Origin: Edaphobacter acidisoli
GTDB lineage: Bacteria; Acidobacteriota; Terriglobia; Terriglobales; Acidobacteriaceae
Assembly: GCF_014642855.1 (NCBI RefSeq)
Contig: NZ_BMJB01000001.1
Location: 744,001-808,000, forward strand
DNA: 64,000 nt
Direction: 5' to 3'
Each line of letters begins with the position of its first letter. Position 1 is the first letter of the stretch. This document shows positions 34,561-41,722 of the stretch, one piece after another. Position numbers and translations under genes: made by a program. Below the pieces are notes generated by a model that saw only the letters and a list, made by a program, of their open reading frames with translations, searched no databases and was not told the DNA's origin.

Positions 34561-35325
34561 TCAGATCCAGCCGGCGTCGATGATGTAGCTCTGGTTGGTG
34601 ATGGCGGAGCTGTCGTCTGCAGCCAGAAAGAGGAGAAGGCGAGAGACTTCTTCGGGTTGAATCATGCGTTTGAGGGCCTGGCGGCTTAGGATTTCGGTTT
34701 GGTAGGTTTCGGTGAACCAGAGGCGGCGTTGCCGCTCCGTCATGATTGCTCCGGGGAGGACGCAGTTGACGCGGATTCCGTCGGGGCCTAGTTCGTGAGC
34801 GAGGGTGCGGGTGAGGCCGACGATTCCGGCCTTTGCGGTGTTGTATGCGGCCAGATTGGTTCCGGGGATGATCCAACTGATGGAGCTCATGTTGATGATG
34901 GAGCCGTGGCCGGATTGGCGGATGGCTGGCAGCAAGGCTTGCGTGAGGAAGAATTGGTGGTGCAGGTTGAGGGCGAGGTATTTGTTCCAGAGGTCTGGGG
35001 TGACTTCTTCGACGGAGTGGCGGGTGTCGTTGCCGGCGTTATTGATGAGGATATCGATTGATTTGTGATGCGACGTGATCTCGGCGGCTGCCTGCTGGAG
35101 TGCGGCGATGTTGGTGAGGTCACACTCTACAAACTTTGGCGTGTTGGGTTTGTCGCTGAGGCGGGCGATGAGGGATTCGGCGGCGGAGCGGTCGATGTCG
35201 AGGAACCAGACCTTTGCCTGTTGCTGGTGAAATGCTTCGACGATGGATTCGCCGATTCCGTTTGCGCCTCCGGAGATGACGACGACGCGGTCTTTGAGGC
35301 TGGGGTAGGTAGCGAATTGGGTCAT
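34561..35325 (-). CDS. SDR family oxidoreductase (possible L-fucose dehydrogenase)
   Basis: 254 residues, classical SDR: VVISGGANGIGESIVEAF cofactor loop, Asp after strand 2 (FLDIDRS) favouring NAD+, ILINNAGND, SIINMSSISW, YNTAK catalytic pair, and C-terminal NQSYIIDAGWI. It faces the sugar kinase gene, with a repeat between. In this setting it may oxidise L-fucose to L-fuconolactone, the step otherwise missing from the locus; this is inference from location. ATG at 35325. Confidence 0.8.
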   Translation of the reverse strand: MTQFATYPSLKDRVVVISGGANGIGESIVEAFHQQQAKVWFLDIDRSAAESLIARLSDKPNTPKFVECDLTNIAALQQAAAEITSHHKSIDILINNAGNDTRHSVEEVTPDLWNKYLALNLHHQFFLTQALLPAIRQSGHGSIINMSSISWIIPGTNLAAYNTAKAGIVGLTRTLAHELGPDGIRVNCVLPGAIMTERQRRLWFTETYQTEILSRQALKRMIQPEEVSRLLLFLAADDSSAITNQSYIIDAGWI

Positions 35326-35468
35326 TGTTGGTCTCGTTCAACGATTTCAGAGGTGGGGGCGTTGGGCAAGTGGGAAATTGCGCGATGAGTCTACGAGGAA
35401 TAGACCGGTTTCATAGCTGGTGTTTCGCTGCTGCGTTTATTGATAGCCCCTGTGGTAGCATCCCTGAA

Positions 35469-35945
35469 ATGAATCGCCCCAGACGTTTTGTCTTCTATAT
35501 CGCCCTCACATTATTGATCGCGGGCTTTGCGGGCGCTGCCATCTCTCTCCATTCGGAGAATCCGAGCGATTTTCCTCCCGGCTTCGATGCATTACAGGCT
35601 GCTCCCAACTCCCACAAGCTGCTATTTGAGAACGAATTTGTCCGCGTCCTCCAGGTTGACTTGCCCAGGAGCGGCGTAATTCCGATGCACCACCATCGAT
35701 GGCCCTCGTTGGCTATCGATTGGGATACAGGTGGAGACTCTGCTCATATCCGCTATCTACGCCCCGGCCAACCCGCAAAAGACATTCCTGCCGTTGAGTC
35801 AGCCACACACAAAGGCGTGTGGGAAATTCATTGGATGAAGCCAGAACCCATGCATTCAATTGAAGTCGTCTCGCCGCCTAAGGATGAAATGGAACATGCT
35901 TCTGATCCACCGGAGCTTCGGATTGAGATCAAAGTCCGTCAATGA
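35469..35945 (+). CDS. secreted cupin-like protein
   Basis: 158 residues from the ATG at 35469. Signal peptide or anchor VFYIALTLLIAGFAGAAIS. The body suggests a small cupin barrel: LLFENEFVRVLQVDLPRSGVIPMHHHRWPSLAIDWDTGG, with the HHH cluster as a possible metal site, then GVWEIHWMKPEPMHSIEVVS. The pattern resembles cupin-domain proteins often found in acidobacteria and planctomycetes. Function unknown. Confidence 0.7.
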   Translation: MNRPRRFVFYIALTLLIAGFAGAAISLHSENPSDFPPGFDALQAAPNSHKLLFENEFVRVLQVDLPRSGVIPMHHHRWPSLAIDWDTGGDSAHIRYLRPGQPAKDIPAVESATHKGVWEIHWMKPEPMHSIEVVSPPKDEMEHASDPPELRIEIKVRQ

Positions 35946-36070
35946 CAACGAAGGCTGCATCCTGTTCAGTCCACCAATTCGCCACTCAGCGACTTTAAGC
36001 ATCTGCCCAGTCCAAGAAGGATTCGGGACTTAATGTTGGGTCCGCCAAGCTCCCAACTCAGTAGAGCGTT

Positions 36071-36559
36071 CTACCGCGTCAGCATGACACAGTGCCATTT
36101 GTAGTTGATCGTTACGGATCTAAATTCTCGCAAAACATCTTCTCCTACAATCCCGTCAACTTTCCTTGCATAAATTTTGGAAAGGTCTTCCAGATTCGCT
36201 ATCGCAACTTCTTTTTGAGTCCAGCTTGCGTCGCCGATGCTGAAATTGACTCTTCTCCAAACGACATTGGCGTCAAGCCCAACACCCCGCTGGTTCAGGC
36301 GCGCGGCTTCAAGATCAACGGGGCTAAGGCCAAATTCTTTAGCATCGAACATTGTTTGTGCAGCCCCGGTATCAAGAACCATGACGGCGGGATGTCCTTC
36401 CAGTTTTCCTTCAACCAAAATGGAACCGGTTTTGAAGTCTGAGATCAGGGCAAGTCCTATCTCGCCGTTGGTGGATTGTGAAGGTGCTGGATGGGCTTCT
36501 TCGCCGGATACAGTCCGAATGGTTGCGATGAATATTAATGCCAACAATAAATAGCGCAC
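36071..36559 (-). CDS. retropepsin-like aspartic protease family protein
   Basis: 162 residues. GTG start with AGGAAGGA upstream at proper distance. Residues 1-19 are a signal peptide (YLLLALIFIATIRTVSG). The core VEGKLEGHPAVMVLDTGAAQTMFDAKEFG holds the DTGA active-site motif of single-domain aspartic proteases that work as dimers, followed by VWRRVNFSIGDASW and DGIVGEDVLREF with the typical hydrophobic-hydrophobic-Gly element. Periplasmic; substrate unknown. Confidence 0.85.
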   Translation of the reverse strand: MRYLLLALIFIATIRTVSGEEAHPAPSQSTNGEIGLALISDFKTGSILVEGKLEGHPAVMVLDTGAAQTMFDAKEFGLSPVDLEAARLNQRGVGLDANVVWRRVNFSIGDASWTQKEVAIANLEDLSKIYARKVDGIVGEDVLREFRSVTINYKWHCVMLTR

Positions 36560-36716
36560 AGTCGAATCCTTCCTGAGGTTCGAAGCAGATTAGAAAATCG
36601 TCAACACGGCGGGCTAGCAGATACTTATCGATGCAATCGCGCGGATATTCTCAAAGACACGTCGATGCATCATTTCCCAGTGCCCTAAGCATAAGCTAAG
36701 CAATGGTGTTCTGGTC

Positions 36717-36832
36717 CGTATTGCCCGGACTGAAGTCCGGGCCTATCTCAGAAGCAACGACAAGGGCAACAGCAACAGCAAAGGCAACAGCAAAGAAGTC
36801 TGGGCCTATCTCAGAAGCAACGACAAAGGCGT
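36717..36832. repeat. intergenic palindromic repeat, family A copy 3 (inverted), with internal duplication
   Basis: Reverse orientation relative to the copies at 3288 and 4344. The 20-base dyad lies at 36723-36742. The adjoining segment GGCCTATCTCAGAAGCAACG appears twice (about 36740 and 36803), separated by runs of GGCAAC/AGCAAC/AGCAAA hexamer-like units. The element lies directly downstream of the decarboxylase stop. Confidence 0.85.
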
Positions 36833-36839
36833 GGTGGCT

Positions 36840-39260
36840 TTAATCGAGGCCGGGGTTGGATTCGCCTGGGTGGTCTGCGGTGCGCTTTTTGCGTTTTACG
36901 GGTGGGGCGGCGCTGGGTGGGCGCTGTTTGCCATTGCCGTTCTTCTTGCGGTCGTGGGTTTCGACTACGGCGCGCATCCAGTAGTTGCCTTCGGCGTCGA
37001 CCTCGATGCCGTGGACCTCGCGCTCGAAGCCGGGGAAGCGCTTGCCGAATTCTTCGGTGGCGAGGATGAGGCGGATGACGGGGCTGTCGGCTGCGCCGAG
37101 CCGCTCGCCGGGCATGCACATGGGAATGCCGGGAGGGTAGGGAACGAGCATGACGGCGCCGATGCGGCCGGGCATCTCGGTGAAGCGGATCTTTTCGGTC
37201 TCGTTGCGGAGGAGCTTTTGGTACGTCTGCGCGGGTGTGAGGACGGGGTCGAAGTCCTCGTCGCAGGCTTCACCGACGAGCGTGGGGAGATTGAGTTCGA
37301 CCATGGCGGCGTGCATCTGGTCGGAGAGCTCTTTGAGCGAGACGTTGCGGTAGCGCGCGGGATATTTTGCGACGAGCTCGGGGAGCGCTTCTTCGAGCGG
37401 AGCTTCGCTGTCGTAGAGGCGCTTGAACTCGAAGAGGTTTTCGAGCAGGCTGCCCCACTTGCCTTTGGAGGTGCCGACGGAGAAGAGGACGAGCACGGTG
37501 TAGTCGCCGGTGCGGGCGATTTCTACACGGCGTGAGTCGAGAAACTCGGTGAGGATGGCGGCGGGGATGCCCCAGTCGGCGACCTTGCCCTGCGCGTTGA
37601 CGCCAGGCATGAGGATGGTGACCTTGGTGGGGTCCAACATGCAGTAGTCGTCGGCGATGTCTTCGTCCTGGAAGCCGTGCCAGTCCTCGCCGGGCTTGAG
37701 CGCCCAGCAGCTTGAGGTGTTGGCGAGCAGCTCGTCGTCGGCCTCTTCGAAGAGATGGGTTGAGCCGTCGTTGGGATCGTTGACTTGCTCGGGCTGGAAG
37801 AGGCGGAAGAACCAGCCTTCGCCGTCGCCGGATTCACGGAGGCGGTGCGCGACGGAGGACATTGCCTTGCGGAAGCTGATCGCATCCTGGATGGTCTCGT
37901 CCATGAGAGCGGGGCCGGCGGGCTCGTCCATCATGGCGGCTGCGACGTCGAGCGAGGCGATGAGCGGATAGAACGGCGAGGTGGTGCCGTGCATCATGAA
38001 CGACTCGTTGAACTGGTCGAACTCGAGCGGCGCGCGCGGGCTGAGCTTGATGTGGACCATCGAACCCATCGAGAAGGCCGCGAGCATCTTGTGCGTGGAC
38101 TGCACGGAGAAGATGGTGGGGCGCTCGGGCATGTCGTCGGGGACGTCCATGGCGAAGCGGCCGCGATAGATTTTGTGGAACTTCGCGTAAGCGTACCAGG
38201 CTTCGTCGAAGTGCACGCGCGGGACGGACTTGGAGAGCTCTTCGACGACGCGGTTCACGTCGTAGCAGAGGCCGTCGTAGGTGGAGTTGGTGACGACGGC
38301 GTAGGTTGGGTTTTGATTGGCGATGCCCTTGGTGAGCGGGCTGCGGTCGATGAGGCCGCGGATGAAGTCGGGGGCGAAGCGCTTGATGGGCACGAGGCCG
38401 ATCATGCCGTAGCCGTTGCGCGTTGGCTTCATGTAGACGGGCCGCGCGCCGGTGACGGTGAGGGAGTGGCAGATGGACTTGTGGCAGTTGGCGTCGGCGA
38501 GGACGATGTCATCCTGGGCGATGACGCCGTGGCCAATGATCTGGTTCGAGGTGGAGGAGCCGCCGAGGACGAAGAAGGTCCAGTCGGCGCCGAAGATGCG
38601 GGCGGCGTTGCGCTCGGATTCTCCTGGAGGCCCGAGGTGGTCGAGCCAGGAGCCGAGCTGCGAGGTTGAGATGCCGAGGTCGGAGCGGAGGAGGTTTTCG
38701 CCGAAGAATTGCTGGAACTCCATGCCGACGGGATGCTTGAGGTAGGCGACGCCGCCCATGTGGCCGGGGGCGTCCCAGGAGTATGCGCCCTGGTCGGTGT
38801 ATTTTTTGAGCTCGCGGAAGTAGGGCGGGAGGAGCTGCTCGTGGTAGCGCTCGACGGCGAAGTCGACGCGGTTGGCGATGAAGGCGGGGGTGTCGCCGAA
38901 GAGGTGGATGTACTCGTGGACCTGCTTGACGACTTCGAGGGGAAGCTCGCTGACGAGAGTGCGGTCGGCGATGAGGAAGATGGGGATTTTCTTGTTGCGA
39001 TGGCGGACGGCGCGGAGGACTTTGAGCGCGGCGTGCTCTTCGAACTGGCCCTCGCCTTCTAGGTCCCAGTCGAGGAGGATTGCTGAGTAGGAGGGGTCGG
39101 ACGTGACGAGCGAGAGGCCGTCTTCGGGTGTGGAGGTGCGGACGACTTCGTAGCCTTCGTCCTTGATGGCATCGACTAAGCGCTGCATGGCGCGGTCGGA
39201 GACCGAGTCTGTACCACCTACTTCACTTGCAATCAGTAAAACCCAACGCCCTTCGCTCAT
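36840..39260 (-). CDS. Orn/Lys/Arg decarboxylase (PLP, biodegradative fold)
   Basis: 806 residues, longer than the 710-755 of the E. coli LdcI/AdiA/SpeC group. Residues 1-145 are the flavodoxin-like wing domain (VLLIASEVGG, YSAILLDWDLEGE, IPIFLIADRT). The PLP domain shows WDAPGHMGGVAYLKHPVG, FVLGGSSTSNQIIGHGVI, VHFDEAWYAYAKFH and the Schiff-base lysine in SVQSTHKMLAAFSMGSMVH. The C-terminal domain has PGIPMCMPGER. The last 30 residues are a basic, low-complexity tail (DRKKNGNGKQRPPSAAPPVKRKKR) without family match. Which of the three amino acids is used cannot be read off. ATG with GAGGTG upstream. Confidence 0.92.
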   Translation of the reverse strand: MSEGRWVLLIASEVGGTDSVSDRAMQRLVDAIKDEGYEVVRTSTPEDGLSLVTSDPSYSAILLDWDLEGEGQFEEHAALKVLRAVRHRNKKIPIFLIADRTLVSELPLEVVKQVHEYIHLFGDTPAFIANRVDFAVERYHEQLLPPYFRELKKYTDQGAYSWDAPGHMGGVAYLKHPVGMEFQQFFGENLLRSDLGISTSQLGSWLDHLGPPGESERNAARIFGADWTFFVLGGSSTSNQIIGHGVIAQDDIVLADANCHKSICHSLTVTGARPVYMKPTRNGYGMIGLVPIKRFAPDFIRGLIDRSPLTKGIANQNPTYAVVTNSTYDGLCYDVNRVVEELSKSVPRVHFDEAWYAYAKFHKIYRGRFAMDVPDDMPERPTIFSVQSTHKMLAAFSMGSMVHIKLSPRAPLEFDQFNESFMMHGTTSPFYPLIASLDVAAAMMDEPAGPALMDETIQDAISFRKAMSSVAHRLRESGDGEGWFFRLFQPEQVNDPNDGSTHLFEEADDELLANTSSCWALKPGEDWHGFQDEDIADDYCMLDPTKVTILMPGVNAQGKVADWGIPAAILTEFLDSRRVEIARTGDYTVLVLFSVGTSKGKWGSLLENLFEFKRLYDSEAPLEEALPELVAKYPARYRNVSLKELSDQMHAAMVELNLPTLVGEACDEDFDPVLTPAQTYQKLLRNETEKIRFTEMPGRIGAVMLVPYPPGIPMCMPGERLGAADSPVIRLILATEEFGKRFPGFEREVHGIEVDAEGNYWMRAVVETHDRKKNGNGKQRPPSAAPPVKRKKRTADHPGESNPGLD

Positions 39261-39407
39261 CCCACCTCACTCACTTCTGGAATTATGTTACAGGGATTTG
39301 GCGGTGGATATTTTGTTACGAGACGGTGAGTTTTGAGCGGGCTGGGCGATGCCTGGCGGAGGGTGCGCGTCCTATAATCGCGCGTGTGTTGGTGCGGGAG
39401 GTGAGCG

Positions 39408-40244
39408 ATGTTTCAGAAGATGGTGTTTCTGGCTTTGGCTAGTGTTTATGCTTCGTGCGCACTTGCCCAGCAGCCTGCTCCGCAATCACAACTGGCGCAG
39501 CAATCGCAATTGGCGCAGCCGCGGCCTGCGTTCAAGCAGTTTGAGGTGGCGACGATTAAGCCGGTGGATCCTGGGCTGAAAGCGCCGCGGTTTATTGTGA
39601 TGCAGGGCGTCAACCGTTTTGTCGAAAAGGACTATACGGTGAAGCTGCTGATTGCTGCTGCTTATGATCTGAATCCCAAGGCGATCTCGGGTGGGCCGGA
39701 GTGGATGGATTCGGACCACTATGACATTCTGGCCAAAACACCGGGCGAGGTACGGCCTAGTCATGATGAGCAGATGGAGATGCTGCGCTCGCTGCTGACG
39801 GACAGATTTGGACTGGCGTTTCATCGCGAGCCGAGGGTCTTCTCTATTTATGAGCTGACGGTGGCGAAAGATGGACCGAAGCTGAAGAAGAGCGCGGAGG
39901 CTCCGGACTCGCCACCAGGGTTGATCAGCGTGGTGTATCCGCAGCACATTACGCTGCCGGCGCGGAATGCGACGATGGGTGACTTCGTTTCGTTGCTGCA
40001 GCGGGCGGTGCTCGATCGGCCGGTGGTGGATAAGACAGGACTGGCAGGGAGATTTGATTTCGATCTGACGTGGGCTCCTGATGAGACGCAGTTCGGCGGG
40101 GAGGTGCCGGTTGCGCCGTCGGATGCGCAGGCTCCGCCGCTATTTCGCGCGGTGCAGGACCAGCTTGGATTGAAGCTGATTGCGACGAAGGGGCCGGTGG
40201 AGGCGATTGTCGTCGATAAGGTGGAGCGGCCGACGGCCAACTGA
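39408..40244 (+). CDS. TIGR03435 family secreted protein
   Basis: 278 residues. Signal peptide to about residue 22 (VFLALASVYASCALAQ), followed by an imperfect repeat SQLAQQSQLAQ. The TIGR03435 pattern is full: FEVATIKPVDPG, FIVMQGVNRFVEKDYTVKLLIAAAYDLNPKAISGGPEWMDSDHYDILAKTPGE, MLRSLLTDRFGLAFHREPRVFSIYELTVAKDGPKL, MGDFVSLLQRAVLDRPVVDKTGLAGRFDFDLTWAPDE. This domain is hugely expanded in acidobacteria; role unknown. GGGAGGTG precedes the ATG. Its stop lies 4 bases from the convergent sigma factor gene. Confidence 0.93.
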   Translation: MFQKMVFLALASVYASCALAQQPAPQSQLAQQSQLAQPRPAFKQFEVATIKPVDPGLKAPRFIVMQGVNRFVEKDYTVKLLIAAAYDLNPKAISGGPEWMDSDHYDILAKTPGEVRPSHDEQMEMLRSLLTDRFGLAFHREPRVFSIYELTVAKDGPKLKKSAEAPDSPPGLISVVYPQHITLPARNATMGDFVSLLQRAVLDRPVVDKTGLAGRFDFDLTWAPDETQFGGEVPVAPSDAQAPPLFRAVQDQLGLKLIATKGPVEAIVVDKVERPTAN

Positions 40245-40248
40245 GCGA

Positions 40249-40788
40249 TCAGGCGCTCGCGCAGGTGCAATTGATGCAGCCGTGAGTGGAGCAGCAGCCG
40301 CAGACAAGCATCAGTTGTTTTTTGAGGGCCTGGCGGGCGCGGTGGACGCGGACGGCGGCGTTGGCTGGGGTTATTCCGGCGGATTTGGCGAAGGTGTCGA
40401 GGGTCGCTCCGGCGAGCTCTACCTCGTGGAGGATTTCGCGGTAGGAGGGCTTGAGCGTGGGGATGATTTTGGCGATGCAGCCGCAGACGATCTCGCTCGT
40501 TTTGGGATCTGGCGCGGTGCTGGATTCGAGGTCCTGCGCCCAGCGCGCGAGTGCGTGGTCTTCGGCGGTGCGATGGCGGTAGTGATCGATGACGGCATTG
40601 CGCAGGATGCGGTAGAACCAGGCGGAGGCGGACTCGTCGTTGCGGATGTGTGTGGCCTGTTCGACGGCACGGACGTAGGCGGCCTGAAGGATGTCTTCGG
40701 CGGTGTCGCGTGAGCCGACGCGGCGCTGGACGAAGCGCAGGAATTCGCTGCGCTGGAGGACAAGGTTGGAGATTGCTACGGATGACAT
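40249..40788 (-). CDS. CorE-like (ECF44 type) metal-sensing sigma factor
   Basis: 179 residues from the ATG at 40788. Sigma region 2: FLRFVQRRVGSRDTAEDILQAAYVRAVEQ and SASAWFYRILRNAVIDHYRHR; region 4: LKPSYREILHEVELAGATLDTFAKSAGITPANAAVRVHRARQALKK. Two extra cysteine signatures stand out: a CxC in the linker (Cys102, Cys104) and a C-terminal cluster of six (Cys163, 165, 166, 171, 174, 176). CorE and CorE2 of Myxococcus xanthus have exactly this plan, a linker CxC plus a cysteine-rich tail that binds copper or cadmium/zinc and replaces an anti-sigma factor. No anti-sigma gene is adjacent, which agrees. Just upstream is a 32-codon cysteine-rich gene in the same direction. Confidence 0.88.
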   Translation of the reverse strand: MSSVAISNLVLQRSEFLRFVQRRVGSRDTAEDILQAAYVRAVEQATHIRNDESASAWFYRILRNAVIDHYRHRTAEDHALARWAQDLESSTAPDPKTSEIVCGCIAKIIPTLKPSYREILHEVELAGATLDTFAKSAGITPANAAVRVHRARQALKKQLMLVCGCCSTHGCINCTCASA

Positions 40789-40837
40789 TTGGCGGCTCGT
40801 CGTTGCCGATGCGGGTTTTTCCCGCACCGGCTATTTG

Positions 40838-40936
40838 TTAGTTGGATGAGATGCCGGGGTGAACGTCACCGCATGGGCAGTCTGGGCTGCCGGGGCAGCA
40901 GGGACAGTCGGGGCAGCAGGAATGTTTCGTGGTCAT
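40838..40936 (-). CDS. 32-residue cysteine-rich peptide upstream of the CorE-like sigma gene
   Basis: Short gene, ATG at 40936, TAA at 40838-40840. The product starts MTTKHSCCPDCPCC and has seven cysteines in 32 residues (positions 7, 8, 11, 13, 14, 20, 22), with CC, CxC and CxxC spacings and Pro/Asp/Gly between them, plus two histidines. AAAGGAGAAA gives AGGAG (40944-40948) 7 bases from the ATG, the best ribosome binding site of this area. It is 49 bases upstream of the sigma gene on the same strand, so probably co-transcribed. A metallothionein-like or metal-relay peptide is the natural reading. No named family is recognised. Confidence 0.7.
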   Translation of the reverse strand: MTTKHSCCPDCPCCPGSPDCPCGDVHPGISSN

Positions 40937-40961
40937 TGGGTTTCTCCTTTGTCCGGGTTGT

Positions 40962-41004
40962 TGTCGGACACTTTAGCTGACGGATGGTGAGGAAAAACCT
41001 TACA
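40962..41004 (-). promoter_or_regulatory. possible ECF-type promoter before the cysteine-rich peptide
   Basis: On the minus strand TGTAAGG (near 41004-40998) is followed after 15 bases by CGTC (near 40982-40979). GTAA-type -35 and CGTC -10 elements at 15-17 spacing are usual for ECF sigma factors. The site lies 43 bases ahead of the small gene, suggesting autoregulation by the encoded sigma factor. Only one site, so weak. Confidence 0.35.
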
Positions 41005-41036
41005 GTTTTAGCGCGGAGTTCATACGGGAGAGTGAC

Positions 41037-41426
41037 TTACACCTTCCGTACGGGACCCGGATACTTCGCAACCGATGAATCGGTCGTAAGCAGGGTGATG
41101 CCCGCAACTGTAGCCTGAGCCACAAGGATGCGGTCGAAAGGGTCTTTATGGAGGGGTGGCAGGGCGTCGATTGCGACGGCGTGTTCGCTGAGGATGGGGA
41201 GTTCGCTGTAGCCGTTGTCGAGCAGCCCGCGCCGGAGCAGACGCGCATCGACATGAAAGTCTTTCCGGTTGCCCAGCCCTTGCTTGATGGCTATCTCCCA
41301 GAGGCTTGCCGCGCTGAAAAACAGCTCGTTGGCAGGGTCTTCGATCAGCTTGAGGGCGGTCCGCGACAACCGGCGGGACCGCTCCGCCGCCCAGAGCAGC
41401 AGATGGGTGTCGAGCAGGAGCTTCAT
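41037..41426 (-). CDS. PIN-domain toxin (VapC-like)
   Basis: 129 residues. PIN fold of Mg2+-dependent RNases: first acidic residue in KLLLDTHLLLWAAE (Asp6), Glu in SAASLWEIAIKQGLG, and Asp pair in LHKDPFDRILVAQA and LLTTDSSV. The sequence type (DTHLLLW ... WEIAIK) is the VapC subgroup paired with Phd/YefM antitoxins. The start overlaps the antitoxin stop by four bases (ATGA). Confidence 0.92.
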   Translation of the reverse strand: MKLLLDTHLLLWAAERSRRLSRTALKLIEDPANELFFSAASLWEIAIKQGLGNRKDFHVDARLLRRGLLDNGYSELPILSEHAVAIDALPPLHKDPFDRILVAQATVAGITLLTTDSSVAKYPGPVRKV

Positions 41427-41668
41427 TGCCCGCTGCCGAAGAGTTTTTCGATCTTCTTGCTGTGCATACGGTCAAAGTCGTCGGGTACGGTGATCTGTCC
41501 AGACAGAAAACCAGTGCGGCGTTTTTGTTTGCCGGTGGGAGCGTCAAGCGCCGTGACCTTTACCAGCGGCTTGCCGGCCTTGGCGATGATGAAGGTTTCG
41601 CCGTTTGCCGCCTGCTCGACCAGGCTGGATAGATGGGTCTTGGCTTCGTGGATGTTGACGATGTTCAT
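41423..41668 (-). CDS. Phd/YefM-type antitoxin
   Basis: 81 residues. N-terminal DNA-binding half MNIVNIHEAKTHLSSLVEQAANGETFIIAKAGKPLVKVTAL is typical of the Phd/YefM fold; the C-terminal half (FDRMHSKKIEKLFG) would wrap the PIN toxin. Forms a toxin-antitoxin operon with the next gene. Confidence 0.92.
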   Translation of the reverse strand: MNIVNIHEAKTHLSSLVEQAANGETFIIAKAGKPLVKVTALDAPTGKQKRRTGFLSGQITVPDDFDRMHSKKIEKLFGSGQ

Positions 41669-41685
41669 GCCGAAGGGTCTCAGTG

Positions 41686-41703
41686 GACTAAGTTCAGTTA
41701 GTC
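41686..41703. promoter_or_regulatory. inverted repeat, probable toxin-antitoxin operator
   Basis: GACTAA-GTTCAG-TTAGTC is an inverted repeat with 6-base arms 18-35 bases upstream of the antitoxin ATG; a further partial copy TAGTC follows. Phd-type antitoxins bind short palindromes at their own promoter. Confidence 0.55.
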
Positions 41704-41722
41704 TAGTCTAACATGCGGCAGA

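Noticed and set aside
37785..38669. 294-codon Gly/Glu/Asp/Val-rich frame antisense to the decarboxylase
   Set aside because: Composition typical of an antisense shadow; the decarboxylase is full length with its PLP lysine.
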